Source: Flavitalea plasmicola (GTDB taxonomy: Bacteria > Bacteroidota > Bacteroidia > Chitinophagales > Chitinophagaceae). From it: 64,000 nucleotides of DNA. Location of the stretch: NCBI RefSeq assembly GCF_030546645.1, contig NZ_JAUOTO010000003.1, forward strand, positions 402,956 through 466,955. Reading direction: 5' to 3'. The translations under genes and the position numbers were made by a program. Below the pieces are notes generated by a model. The model made no database searches. It had not been told where the DNA came from and saw only the letters and a program-made list of their open reading frames with translations. Of the stretch, positions 34,180 to 43,161 are shown piece after piece (the first letter of the stretch is position 1; each line of letters opens with the position of its first letter).

Positions 34180-34667
34180 CCGCTTATGATTAGTTTTTTT
34201 ACTTCCAGCTTATCCGGGCATAGGGCCAGCAGCTCGCGTATGGTCTTTTGCAGGATCGGATGCACATAGTCAGGGGCGATCTCATTCAAAGGCTCCAGGG
34301 CAAAGCGGCGGTTAGCCACTTCGGGATGGGGAATGACCAGCCATGGCAGACGGATGACCTCCTCATTAAAGAAAAGTATATCGATGTCGATGGTCCTCGG
34401 GCCATATCTTTCCGTCCGTATGCGCCCCATCTGCTCCTCTAAGGTCAGCAGACGCTGCAGCAGGGCAGGGGCGTCCAAAGATGTTTCAACGATCAACGCC
34501 TGGTTGAGAAAAGCAGCCTGATCCGTCTTCCCCCAGGCCGCCGTTTCGTATACGGACGATTGCCGGAAGATCCTGGTGCCTCCGGACCCTATTTGCCGGG
34601 TTGTTTGCTGCAAATAAGCTGATCGGTCACCTTCGTTGCCACCTATCAATAAATAGGCTATGTTCAT
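34176..34667 (-). CDS. folK: 2-amino-4-hydroxy-6-hydroxymethyldihydropteridine diphosphokinase
   Basis: 163 residues with the HPPK landmarks: YLLIGGNEGDRSAYLQQT at the start, SSVYETAAWGKTDQAAFLNQALIVET (about 38-63), EEQMGRIRTERYGPRTIDIDILFF with the DIDIL magnesium motif (about 90-115), and PHPEVANRRFALEPLNEIAPDYVHP. It transfers pyrophosphate from ATP to hydroxymethyldihydropterin in folate synthesis. First gene of the folK-dNK-MFS operon, divergent from sppA. Confidence 0.95.
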   Translation of the reverse strand: MNIAYLLIGGNEGDRSAYLQQTTRQIGSGGTRIFRQSSVYETAAWGKTDQAAFLNQALIVETSLDAPALLQRLLTLEEQMGRIRTERYGPRTIDIDILFFNEEVIRLPWLVIPHPEVANRRFALEPLNEIAPDYVHPILQKTIRELLALCPDKLEVKKLIISG

Positions 34668-34738
34668 AGATTCCGTAATTTCGGGAGCTCAAATATCTTA
34701 TAATTTTAGATTTAGCTTTAAAAATATAAATCCTTTTC

Positions 34739-36493
34739 ATGCGAGGCTTTTTTAAATCGTTCTTTGCCGCCCTGCTGGCGCTGGCCGTTTTTGCGGTGAT
34801 CGTGGTGTTTGTCCTCGCAGGTGTCGTCGGTGGGCTTTTGTCCCCGAAGAAGCCGGATGTAGAGGCCAGATCCATCCTCGTCATAGACCTTGCCCAATCT
34901 GTCCGCGAGCAGATGCAGGACAATCCCCTGTCCGGATTTGGCTCGGAAGACCAGTATGACGTTCCCGGATTATATGACATGGTGCGGCTGGTCCGCCATG
35001 CCAAAGGGGACTCGGCCATCAAAGGCATCTTTCTGAAATGCAGCGATGACCCCAACGGGTTCGCCACCAATGAGGAGATCCGCAACGCCCTTCTGGATTT
35101 TAAAAAGAGCGGTAAGTTCGTCTATGCATATGGGGAATCTTTCCCGCAAAAGGCTTACTATGTGGCCAATGTCGCCGACAAGATCTACTGTAACCCTAAA
35201 GGCAGCATCGACTGGAGAGGCTTTTCCGTGGAAATGACCTTTTTGAAGGGCGCCCTCCAGAAGCTGGATATACAACCACAGATCTTTTATGCGGGTAAAT
35301 TCAAAAGCGCTACGGAACCGCTGCGGGAAGACAGGATGACAGATGCCAATCGTCTCCAGCTGACAGAGCTGCTGAATGATTTTTACGATCGTCTGCTGTA
35401 TACGACTGCAAAGCAGCGCAACCTGGATACGACTCAATTACGCAAATGTGTAAACGAACATCTTATCCAGCATCCCCGGGATGCCGTAAACTTCAAGTTG
35501 ATAGACGGACTTCGTTATGATGATGAATTGAAGGATGAGCTCCGGCAAAAACTGCACATCGACAAGCATGAGTTCATCAATTTTATTCCCCTGGGCAAAT
35601 ATGCAAAGGCGGTGGACTATAAGGCCGAAGGCAAGGACAAGATCACCCTTATCTATGCGGAAGGAGATATCGTGGATGGTAAGGGGGACAAGAATGAGAT
35701 CGGGTCCGACACTTACCGCTGGCTGGTGCGCAAGGCCCGTTTCGACAAAGATGTAAAGGCCATTGTGATCCGGGTCAACTCCGGTGGGGGCAGCTCGCTG
35801 GCCAGTGAGAATATCTGGAGAGAGATCAGCCTGGCCAGGAAGGAAAAACCCGTGGTCGTCAGCTTTGGGGATGTGGCGGCTTCCGGAGCGTATTATTTCT
35901 CCTGCAATGCCGACAGCGTATTTGCCATGCCGGGCACCATCACGGGATCCATTGGCGTGTTCATCGTAGTGCCTAACCTGCAGAGCTTCTTCCGCGATAA
36001 GCTGGGTGTCACTTTCGATGGGGTAAAGACGGCCCCCGAAGCCGATCCGCTCAGTGTCACCCGCCCCCTGACCCCTTCCCAGCGAAAATACCTGCAGGAC
36101 GGCGTCGACACGACCTACCTGGACTTCAAGACACGTGTGGCGGAGGGCCGTAAGAAAACGATAGAATTTGTTGACAGCATTGGCCAGGGGCGTGTATGGA
36201 GCGGTGTCAGGGGCATGGATATAGGGCTGGTCGACCGGATGGGCACCCTGCAGGATGCCATCGATTGTGCGGCCCGTATGGCAAAGACCAGTGACTACCG
36301 GCTGAAAGAATATCCCGAGCCTAAAAGTTTTCTGGACCAGCTGCTGGGCGGCTATAAGAAGTCGATGAGCGCGAAGGCGCTGCAGGAGCAGCTGGGAGAA
36401 GAGGGCTACAAGACCTGGCATACCATCAAAAAATTAAAGGCATCGGTTGGGATCGGCCAGGCTAAATTGCCTTTCGACCTCAGCATTGAATAG
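34739..36493 (+). CDS. sppA: Signal peptide peptidase SppA, 67K type
   Basis: 584 residues. One N-terminal membrane anchor (about 4-35). Two tandem Clp/crotonase-like S49 domains. The first supplies the general-base lysine in YAGKFKSATEPLRED (near residue 187); the second supplies the nucleophile serine in GDVAASGAYYFSCNAD (near residue 381) after VNSGGGSSLASE. This split Ser-Lys dyad is the hallmark of the long SppA type, which forms a tetrameric bowl in the periplasm and degrades leftover signal peptides. Intact length. The ABC permease gene begins 34 bases later. Confidence 0.95.
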   Translation: MRGFFKSFFAALLALAVFAVIVVFVLAGVVGGLLSPKKPDVEARSILVIDLAQSVREQMQDNPLSGFGSEDQYDVPGLYDMVRLVRHAKGDSAIKGIFLKCSDDPNGFATNEEIRNALLDFKKSGKFVYAYGESFPQKAYYVANVADKIYCNPKGSIDWRGFSVEMTFLKGALQKLDIQPQIFYAGKFKSATEPLREDRMTDANRLQLTELLNDFYDRLLYTTAKQRNLDTTQLRKCVNEHLIQHPRDAVNFKLIDGLRYDDELKDELRQKLHIDKHEFINFIPLGKYAKAVDYKAEGKDKITLIYAEGDIVDGKGDKNEIGSDTYRWLVRKARFDKDVKAIVIRVNSGGGSSLASENIWREISLARKEKPVVVSFGDVAASGAYYFSCNADSVFAMPGTITGSIGVFIVVPNLQSFFRDKLGVTFDGVKTAPEADPLSVTRPLTPSQRKYLQDGVDTTYLDFKTRVAEGRKKTIEFVDSIGQGRVWSGVRGMDIGLVDRMGTLQDAIDCAARMAKTSDYRLKEYPEPKSFLDQLLGGYKKSMSAKALQEQLGEEGYKTWHTIKKLKASVGIGQAKLPFDLSIE

Positions 36494-36527
36494 CGGATCA
36501 CATAATATTTATTCCGACCTTCGTCGT

Positions 36528-37634
36528 ATGGCAGAAAAATACAACCAGCTGAGGGCAATGCTGGCTATCACCAAAGGAAGCCTGAAAGCTATTTTCAGAA
36601 ATCCGGCTTCCGTGGCCTTCAGTTTTGGTTTTCCCCTGGTGTTTATTCTTGTTTTTGGCTTTATCAGCGGAGGAGGTCCTACGGTGTATATTGCCTTGAC
36701 CAATAGGGCTGACACTTCCAATGGCGTCATTCACGGCATGCTTTCTTACCAGACGATAAGGCTGTCGAAGGATACTGATGCCATTTCCATCCGCCGGAAC
36801 CTTGAAAAGGGAAGGATAGGGGCTGTTCTCTCTGTGGATTCTTCCAGGTCAGCCATGGGCTTCATGCAATATCACTTTCGTGTGCAGACGTCTTCGGCTG
36901 CCGGGGACAAGTACCCGATCGTCAGGATGTCTCTGGCGCAGGCCATCCGGTATGCGGAGGACGAGAAGATACCCGCGCAATATAAGTTCATGAGCGTGGA
37001 CGAGCTTCCCATGATCACAGGCAGGAAATATGCCATGATCGACTTTATACTCCCGGGCATGCTGGGCTTTTCCCTGCTGAGCGCGGCCGTATTCGGCGTG
37101 GCCTTTCTTTTTTTCAGTCTCCGTCAGCAACTGGTGCTAAAGCGTTTCTATGCCACCCCCATCAGCAAAAAATACATTATCCTGGGAGAAGGCCTTGCCA
37201 GGGTGCTGTTCCAGCTGATCACGGCTGTCGTCATCATCGTCATTGGCAAGATCGCTTTTCATTTTACCCTGGTACATGGCTGGATCACTTTCCTGGACAT
37301 GCTGCTCCTTAGCTTGTTCGGGCTCATTGTTTTCATGGGCTTCGGTTTTATTATCAGCAGCGTAGCGAAAAGCGAAAGCACTATCCCCCCTTTTGCGAAT
37401 ATGTTCACCCTGCCTCAGTTCCTGCTCGGGGGTACTTTTTTTTCGACAGAAGCTTTCCCCGGCTGGCTGCAGAAAATATGCGAAATATTACCCCTCAAAC
37501 AGTTGAACGATGCCATGCGCAACGTGGCTTTCGAGGGGGCGCACCTCACCGATTGCGGCAAACAGCTGGGTATACTTGCTCTGTGGGGCATTGCCGTCTA
37601 CGCCGTCGCCATTAAAGTTTTCAAATGGGAATAA
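36528..37634 (+). CDS. ABC-2 family transporter permease
   Basis: 368 residues from ATG 36528 (MAEKYNQLRAML); the longer frame to 36447 overlaps sppA. One N-terminal helix (about 20-42, AFSFGFPLVFILVFGF), a periplasmic domain of about 130 residues, then five helices including DFILPGMLGFSLLSAAVFG and the typical LKRFYATPISKKYIILGE loop and MFTLPQFLLGGTFFSTEAFP. ABC-2 permeases export polysaccharides, lipids or drugs with a separate ATPase; no such ATPase gene adjoins it here, so its partner must be encoded elsewhere. The SRPBCC gene starts one base after its stop. Confidence 0.85.
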   Translation: MAEKYNQLRAMLAITKGSLKAIFRNPASVAFSFGFPLVFILVFGFISGGGPTVYIALTNRADTSNGVIHGMLSYQTIRLSKDTDAISIRRNLEKGRIGAVLSVDSSRSAMGFMQYHFRVQTSSAAGDKYPIVRMSLAQAIRYAEDEKIPAQYKFMSVDELPMITGRKYAMIDFILPGMLGFSLLSAAVFGVAFLFFSLRQQLVLKRFYATPISKKYIILGEGLARVLFQLITAVVIIVIGKIAFHFTLVHGWITFLDMLLLSLFGLIVFMGFGFIISSVAKSESTIPPFANMFTLPQFLLGGTFFSTEAFPGWLQKICEILPLKQLNDAMRNVAFEGAHLTDCGKQLGILALWGIAVYAVAIKVFKWE

Positions 37635-37635
37635 T

Positions 37636-38151
37636 ATGCGCATCATAAAATTACTGCTTATCAGCGCCATCGTCCTCTTTGGGGTCATGACCGCCCTCTC
37701 TCTCTTATTCCCTTCCAGGTTACGATTGTCCCGTGCCGTCAACATAGCGGTTCCCCGGGAAAAGGTCTATGCCGCCATTGGCGACCTGCGCCAGTGGGAA
37801 GAATGGAATGCGTTCATCCGCGCCACCCCGCTGACGGGAAAAACCTATTCTTCCCCGGCCACCGGCAAAGGAGCCTATTTGCATGCAGACCAGCTGGTGC
37901 TGACACTCGTGACTTCGGCGCCCGATTCCGTTGCGCTGGACTGGCGGCTGTCAACCGGGAAGCATTTCGAGGGAGGATACAATATCCTGCAGAGCGGCAG
38001 CGACAGTATCACCATTCAGTCCTGGTTCGACTTCCATTTCCGCTGGTATCCCTGGGAAAAATTAGGGATACTCGTATATGACAAACAATTTGGGCCGCTG
38101 ATGGAAGAATCTTTGGCGGGATTGAAACAATATCTGGAAAAGACCCCATAA
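37636..38151 (+). CDS. SRPBCC (polyketide cyclase/START-like) family protein
   Basis: 171 residues from ATG 37636, one base after the permease stop. One N-terminal membrane helix (MRIIKLLLISAIVLFGVMTALSLLF) is followed by an SRPBCC lipid-binding fold: SRAVNIAVPREKVYAAIGDLRQWEEWNAFI is the characteristic start with the Trp-Trp pair, and the tail GPLMEESLAGLKQYLE is the long C-terminal helix. Such proteins bind hydrophobic ligands in a helix-grip cavity. Translational coupling to the permease suggests they act together, maybe handling a lipid substrate. Confidence 0.8.
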   Translation: MRIIKLLLISAIVLFGVMTALSLLFPSRLRLSRAVNIAVPREKVYAAIGDLRQWEEWNAFIRATPLTGKTYSSPATGKGAYLHADQLVLTLVTSAPDSVALDWRLSTGKHFEGGYNILQSGSDSITIQSWFDFHFRWYPWEKLGILVYDKQFGPLMEESLAGLKQYLEKTP

Positions 38152-38231
38152 CTTTATGTGCGGTAGATAATTCTTGTGGCAATGTGATATGTTTGTATAC
38201 CACCATTTTTAACCAATCAAATGTTGCAAGT

Positions 38232-38732
38232 ATGAAAAAAGCTTTTTTATTGTCAACGATCCTGTTCCTGGGACTGGCTGCCTTTAGCCAGGAAGCAAAG
38301 AAACGCGCCAGCCCGCATGACACGCTCAAGGCCAAGGACCTCTCCGTTACCTACGGTCGTCCCTATAAGAAGGGCCGGGAGATCTTTGGAAAGCTGGAAC
38401 CCTATGGTAAAGTTTACCGTTGCGGCGCAGACGAAGCCACTCAGATCACTTTTAATAAGGATGTGACCTTCGGCGGTAAGCCTGTTAAGGCCGGTACTTA
38501 CACCCTCTTTGTCATTCCCGAGGAAAAGCAATGGACCATTATCCTCAACTCGAAGTTAGGGCAATGGGGCGCCTATGACTATGATAAAAATAAGGACAAG
38601 GATGTACTGCAGACGGTAGTACCAGTGACGATGTTGTCTGCCCCCGTAGAGCAGCTGACAATTGCACGACCGGCGGCTGGTCTTTCCATCAGCTGGGACA
38701 AGACGCAGGTGGTCATCCCCATAAAGAGTTAA
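38232..38732 (+). CDS. DUF2911 domain protein
   Basis: 166 residues from ATG 38232 with signal peptide (LAAFSQ). The DUF2911 domain fills the rest: RASPHDTLKAKDLSVTYGRPYKKGREIFGKLEPYGKVYRCGADEATQITF, then KPVKAGTYTLFVIPEEKQWTIILN and WGAYDYDKNKDKDVLQTVVPV. The family is widespread in Bacteroidota and of unknown function; the fold is a small beta-sandwich in the periplasm. A bidirectional terminator separates it from bioA. Confidence 0.88.
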   Translation: MKKAFLLSTILFLGLAAFSQEAKKRASPHDTLKAKDLSVTYGRPYKKGREIFGKLEPYGKVYRCGADEATQITFNKDVTFGGKPVKAGTYTLFVIPEEKQWTIILNSKLGQWGAYDYDKNKDKDVLQTVVPVTMLSAPVEQLTIARPAAGLSISWDKTQVVIPIKS

Positions 38733-38742
38733 TAAGAAGACG

Positions 38743-38765
38743 AAGCCCGGCCTATGGCCGGGCTT
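38743..38765. terminator. Bidirectional terminator between the DUF2911 gene and bioA
   Basis: AAGCCCGGCC-TAT-GGCCGGGCTT is a perfect 10-bp stem with T-rich sequence to the right. It overlaps the bioA stop codon. Confidence 0.85.
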
Positions 38766-40029
38766 TCTTTATGTATTTTTCGAGAAAATCATAGATCTTA
38801 TCCAACTCTTCCTTCGTTGTACAATAGGGGGGCAGAATATAGACGGTGTTCCCCAGCGGCCGCAGATAAATACCCTCCTCCATCGCCTTTTGGGTCAGAT
38901 CCAACCCTGCCGGGTTGATATAGCCATCCTCTCCCTGGCTGAGTTCGAACGCAACAACGGTTCCAAGTGTGCGTACATCCCGGACGACGTCATAAGCCTT
39001 TATCTTTTCTGCAAATGCAGCATGCTGCGTGTTGATGCCCCGGATACGCTCCGCACATGCTGTTTCCAGCAGTAGATCCAGGCTCGCCAGGGCAGCCGCG
39101 CAGGCCAGCGGGTTTGCCGTGAACGAATGTCCATGAAATAGCGACTTTCGCCTGTCATCACTGAGAAAAGCTTCGAAGACCCTTTCCGTGGCGGCCGTAG
39201 CGCCCAGGGCCATCGTGCCTCCCGTCAATCCCTTACTAAGACAAATGATATCGGCAGTATTGCGGAGATAGTTCCCCGCAAATAATTCTCCCGTTCGGCC
39301 GAATCCCGTCAGCACCTCGTCGGCGATAAGTAATAAATCCATTTCCTTCGCCACGCCCATTAATTCATCTAAAAGCGCCGCATCATACATGTGCATGCCG
39401 CCCGCCCCCTGCAGCAGCGGTTCGTAGATAAAACAAGCCATTTCGCAGCCATGACGGCGGAGTAGCTCTTTCAGCTGCCCGATATTTTCCCGGTCCGGGG
39501 CATCGATAAAAACAGGTTCGAACAGGTAATCCTGGAAGGCAGCGGTGAACAGGCTGCGCCCGCTGACGCTCATGGACCCGAAAGTATCGCCATGGTACGA
39601 GTTGCGCAACGCCAGTATTTTTTTCCTGTCGTCCCCTTTGTTCTTCCAATACTGAATGGCCATTTTAAGGGCGACTTCCACAGCTGTCGACCCATTGTCG
39701 GAATAGAATATCCTGGAAAGGTCTCCCGGCAGCAGGGGGAGCAGCCGCTCTGCCAGCGACACGGCCGGTTCGTGCGTAAAGCCGGTGAAGATCACTTGTT
39801 CCAGCACCAGGGCCTGCTGATAGATCTTTTGTGCGATATGGGGATGGGCATGCCCATGAAGGGTCACCCACCAACTGCTGATGGCATCGATATAGGGGTT
39901 GCCTTTTTCATCCCATAACAGAGTACCTTTGCCCCGAACCACCGGGATGGGAGGCAATTTATTCTTATGTTGCGTATAAGGATGCCAGATCACCTCGTGA
40001 TCCCGGTCGGTTAGCGATTTCGTTTGCAT
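38752..40029 (-). CDS. bioA: Adenosylmethionine--8-amino-7-oxononanoate aminotransferase
   Basis: 425 residues from ATG 40029 (MQTKSLTDRDHEVIWHPYTQ); the frame opens three codons earlier at 40038. Fold type I class III aminotransferase with the BioA signature HPYTQHKN at the start, ISSWWVTLHGHAHP (the Trp pair of the KAPA/SAM site) and NGSTAVEVALKMA. The PLP lysine is in ICLSKGLTGG near residue 267, after LLIADEVLTGFGRTG. It converts KAPA to DAPA in biotin synthesis using SAM as amino donor. No other biotin gene is in the window. Confidence 0.95.
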   Translation of the reverse strand: MQTKSLTDRDHEVIWHPYTQHKNKLPPIPVVRGKGTLLWDEKGNPYIDAISSWWVTLHGHAHPHIAQKIYQQALVLEQVIFTGFTHEPAVSLAERLLPLLPGDLSRIFYSDNGSTAVEVALKMAIQYWKNKGDDRKKILALRNSYHGDTFGSMSVSGRSLFTAAFQDYLFEPVFIDAPDRENIGQLKELLRRHGCEMACFIYEPLLQGAGGMHMYDAALLDELMGVAKEMDLLLIADEVLTGFGRTGELFAGNYLRNTADIICLSKGLTGGTMALGATAATERVFEAFLSDDRRKSLFHGHSFTANPLACAAALASLDLLLETACAERIRGINTQHAAFAEKIKAYDVVRDVRTLGTVVAFELSQGEDGYINPAGLDLTQKAMEEGIYLRPLGNTVYILPPYCTTKEELDKIYDFLEKYIKKARP

Positions 40030-40123
40030 GAGGGGCAAATTTAAAGTAGTTCAGAGAAATAGCGCACAATTGCCATGCAACGGTAAATGCTGTTCAATTG
40101 TCAATGTTGTTAACAAATAAGGA

Positions 40124-40684
40124 ATGGATTATCACCAGTTGGTAAAAGACTGTTTGAGAGGGAATACAGCTGCTCAAAGGCAGTTGTATGAGCATTTCGC
40201 GGGAAATATGCTGGGGGTATGCTATCGATATACCAAATCCATGGTCGATGCGGAAGATGTTCTGCAGGAGGGGTTTATCATGGTCTTTAAAAATCTCCAC
40301 CAGTTTAGCTTTTCGGGTGAGCTGGGGGGATGGGTTCGAAGGATCATGGTCAACACCGCGATCAATTACCTGAAAAAGCACAGCCGTTATCAGACGGAGC
40401 TGCTGTTTACGGAAGGGGTGCTCCATCCCGTCTCTGACGATGATCCGGAAGTATTGCTGAGCACCAAGGAGCTGGCAGACCTGATCCGCCAGCTGCCGCC
40501 TGGATATCAGACGATATTCAACCTGCACGCAGTCGAAGGGTACAGTCATGTGGAGATCGGAAAGATTTTAGGCATCAATGAAGGGACTTCCCGTTCCCAG
40601 TATGCACGGGCCAGGTCCCTGCTGATCAGTTGGATAAAAAAACTATCGGCCGTAACAAAAAATGAGACGTATGCACGACCCTAA
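40124..40684 (+). CDS. ECF-type RNA polymerase sigma factor
   Basis: 186 residues. Sigma region 2 covers about 10-75 (LYEHFAGNMLGVCYRYTKSMVDAEDVLQEGFIMVFKNLHQF...WVRRIMVNTAINYLKK); region 4 about 125-175 (LIRQLPPGYQTIFNLHAVEGYSHVEIGKILGINEGTSRSQYARARSLL). No region 3, so it is an ECF factor of the type common in Bacteroidota. The next gene overlaps it by 23 bases and carries a probable anti-sigma N-terminus, so the two form a pair. Confidence 0.93.
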   Translation: MDYHQLVKDCLRGNTAAQRQLYEHFAGNMLGVCYRYTKSMVDAEDVLQEGFIMVFKNLHQFSFSGELGGWVRRIMVNTAINYLKKHSRYQTELLFTEGVLHPVSDDDPEVLLSTKELADLIRQLPPGYQTIFNLHAVEGYSHVEIGKILGINEGTSRSQYARARSLLISWIKKLSAVTKNETYARP

Positions 40685-42134
40685 ATTTGAGAAAGAAGTA
40701 CAGCAAAAGCTGGAAGAGCTGTCGTTCAGCCCTTCGGATGCTGTCTGGACAAGGGTGGAGCAGGCCGTCAACGGTAAAAAAAGACGCAGAGTACCCGTTT
40801 TCTGGCTGTTCCTGCTGCCAGCGCTCGTGATGACGGGCGCCGGAGTGATCTATTTTTCAGGGACCAGGAAGGTTCCGGCTACCGCCATGGCCCAACGGCC
40901 CGCCATCGTCCCGGCATCCCCTGTAACATCGCCGGCAGCGACGCCACCTGCTTCGCCGTCCACGGCATCCAGCCTGCCAGCTGCTGCGCCTACCTCGTCA
41001 GCTCCGGCCAATCCGGTCTATCCATCCTCTACGGCAACCAGTGCCCATACGAACCCGACTTATACAAAGCCAACCGATACATACAGGCCTTCTTCCGGCA
41101 TGTCCGTTGTACGGCAGTCTCATGCCAGGCGTGCGGCGCCAGCTGCCATCTCCGGGGTAGCAGCTGCTGACGAAACCTCCGGCGAAGGCGTTCTTTCAGG
41201 TCATTCGGCCGAAGCAGCTGTTTCATCCGTAAAATCCGTTGCTTCCACTGCCACCGCGAAAGCTGTCACCGCCCGCGTTACCCTTCCCGGGCGAAATGAT
41301 TTCGGGCGCCATTATGCTGCTCCTACGGCGGCACGCCTGCCCACCACCAGCCAGGCTTTTCCTGCAAAGGCGCCTATCCGGCTTAAACCGAAATATTCAT
41401 GGGAATCAGGCTTTGCAGGAGGAATAGGATTATCCTCGCAGAACAAGACCTTATTCCAGCAGCCCACGATCATGTCCGACCTGAGCCCCAATGCGGCGCC
41501 CATCACGGGACGGCCCAAGACCTATACCTCACAGGTGCAGCCCGATCTGTCCTACTGGGCCGGCATTGTCGTGCAAAGACCGCTTAGCAAGGTGCTGACC
41601 CTGTCATTGGGTTTGGACCTGCACTATTACTCCACGAAGGTCCAGATAGGAGAAAAAGTAGATAATTCCCTCAGCGCCAGTTCGTCCCCATCCCTGCTAA
41701 CAGGGCAAAGCCAATATGTGCAGACAGCAGCAGCCTATCCCTATTATTATTCCGTAGGCAATAAGGATGTTTTTGTCAACCGCTATTACTTCCTGGAGCT
41801 GCCAGGATCGGTCGTCTGGCAGGTGAACCATAGCCGCAATCTGCCCCTGTTCTGGGAGGGAGGCTTCTCTCTTGCCTACCTGGTCAGCTCGAATGCGCTT
41901 TATTTCAACTCGAAATCAGGGGTATTTTATAAAGACGGGAATGCGACCAAGAAAACGCAGATCAACCTGACCACCGCATTGCTGGTAGGTCTTCCCATCA
42001 GGGGGTTACGGCTTCAGGCAGGACCCCAGGTGCAGTATGGCCTCACCAGTCTGCAAAGCCAGGGCTCCGGCATGCAACATCTTTTTTATGGCGGCCTGCG
42101 GCTGGTACTGCTTCCGGGGAAAGCTAAGAACTAG
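40662..42134 (+). CDS. Putative trans-envelope anti-sigma protein with outer-membrane beta-barrel domain
   Basis: 490 residues (an ATG at 40671 is an alternative start). N-terminus 1-38 is cytoplasmic and helical (KFEKEVQQKLEELSFSPSDAVWTRVEQAV), like the sigma-binding segment seen in Bacteroidota anti-sigma proteins. A single helix spans about 44-65 (VPVFWLFLLPALVMTGAGVIYF). A linker of about 180 residues rich in Ala, Pro, Ser and Thr follows. The C-terminal part (about 245-490) consists of amphipathic strands (WESGFAGGIGLSS, SYWAGIVVQRPL, LTLSLGLDLHYYS, RYYFLELPGSVVW, LFWEGGFSLAYLV, LRLQAGPQVQYGL) ending FYGGLRLVLLPGK, like a PorT-type barrel. The linker is long enough to cross the periplasm. 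Anti-sigma function is inferred from context. Confidence 0.75.
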   Translation: MRRMHDPKFEKEVQQKLEELSFSPSDAVWTRVEQAVNGKKRRRVPVFWLFLLPALVMTGAGVIYFSGTRKVPATAMAQRPAIVPASPVTSPAATPPASPSTASSLPAAAPTSSAPANPVYPSSTATSAHTNPTYTKPTDTYRPSSGMSVVRQSHARRAAPAAISGVAAADETSGEGVLSGHSAEAAVSSVKSVASTATAKAVTARVTLPGRNDFGRHYAAPTAARLPTTSQAFPAKAPIRLKPKYSWESGFAGGIGLSSQNKTLFQQPTIMSDLSPNAAPITGRPKTYTSQVQPDLSYWAGIVVQRPLSKVLTLSLGLDLHYYSTKVQIGEKVDNSLSASSSPSLLTGQSQYVQTAAAYPYYYSVGNKDVFVNRYYFLELPGSVVWQVNHSRNLPLFWEGGFSLAYLVSSNALYFNSKSGVFYKDGNATKKTQINLTTALLVGLPIRGLRLQAGPQVQYGLTSLQSQGSGMQHLFYGGLRLVLLPGKAKN

Positions 42135-43086
42135 CGGGAGGAGGACCAGGAGTGATGAAGTGAAGATTCCGGCGGATGCCGGCATAGCGGGCACGTTTCA
42201 GCGGCGAGTGGCGGAAGATCTCCTTAAAACTTTCCTCTGTCAGCTCTTCCCACTCGGCTGTCCTGAAATGAAGAATGGCGGGGATAGGAGAGAAGGCCAT
42301 TTCGGTAGCAGGCTTGGAAAAACGGTTCCAGGGGCATACATCCTGGCAGGTGTCACAGCCGAACAGCCAGTCCTGGAATTTTCCTTTCATGGCATCGGGT
42401 ATCAACAGGTCTTTCAGCTCGATGGTAAAATAAGAGATGCATTGGCTGCCATTTACAACTTTATCGTCAGATATGGCATCCGTTGGACACGCGTCTATAC
42501 ATTTCCTGCAGCTGCCGCAATAATCTCCGGCAAAAGGGACATCATACTCCAGCTCCAGGTCCACGATCAGGGTGGCAATGAAGAAAAAAGACCCCGCCTG
42601 CTTGTGCAGAAGGTTCCCGTTCTTTCCTATCCAACCCAGCCCGCTGCGTACAGCCCAGGTTCGTTCCAGTACAGGAGCGCTGTCCACAAACCCCCGGCCT
42701 TCTATCTCTCCAATGCCGTCTCGCATCTGCTTCAATAATAAATTGAGTTTTCTGCGAATAACTTCATGATAGTCATCTCCATATGCGTATTTGGCTATTC
42801 GGGGGGCGCCTTCTTCGGCAGCGTCTTTCAAAGCTTCCCTGCCAGGAAAATAGTTCAACAGCAGCGTAATCACCGATTTAGCGCCCGGCACCAGCTTGCA
42901 GGGATCTATCCTGAGATCGAAATGATTTTCCATGTAATGCATGGACCCATGCATACCCTGGTGAAGCCAGCTTTCCAGCCGACGGGCATCTTCGTCCAGG
43001 CGCCCTGCTTTTGCAATCCCACAATGGTCGAATCCAAGGTCCCTCGTCCATTCCTTGATCCATTTCGTATAATCGTATTTTGTCAA
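42124..43086 (-). CDS. queG: Epoxyqueuosine reductase
   Basis: 320 residues. N-terminal cobalamin-binding reductase domain with DHCGIAKAGRLDED and the catalytic-region FVDSAPVLERTWAVRSGLGWIGKNG (Asp near residue 134). Two [4Fe-4S] cluster motifs: CGSCRKCIDACPTDAI (near 188) and CDTCQDVCPWN (near 243). It reduces epoxyqueuosine to queuosine at position 34 of certain tRNAs. Length is slightly short of the HEAT-containing version, as in many Bacteroidota. Its last codons overlap the end of the convergent barrel gene by 11 bases. Confidence 0.95.
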   Translation of the reverse strand: MTKYDYTKWIKEWTRDLGFDHCGIAKAGRLDEDARRLESWLHQGMHGSMHYMENHFDLRIDPCKLVPGAKSVITLLLNYFPGREALKDAAEEGAPRIAKYAYGDDYHEVIRRKLNLLLKQMRDGIGEIEGRGFVDSAPVLERTWAVRSGLGWIGKNGNLLHKQAGSFFFIATLIVDLELEYDVPFAGDYCGSCRKCIDACPTDAISDDKVVNGSQCISYFTIELKDLLIPDAMKGKFQDWLFGCDTCQDVCPWNRFSKPATEMAFSPIPAILHFRTAEWEELTEESFKEIFRHSPLKRARYAGIRRNLHFITPGPPPASS

Positions 43087-43161
43087 GTGTATTTTTTTTA
43101 ATCCTTGAGGAGTATGTGGAATACTGCAATTTCACTATTTTGCCGTCGCTAATTGACCCCC

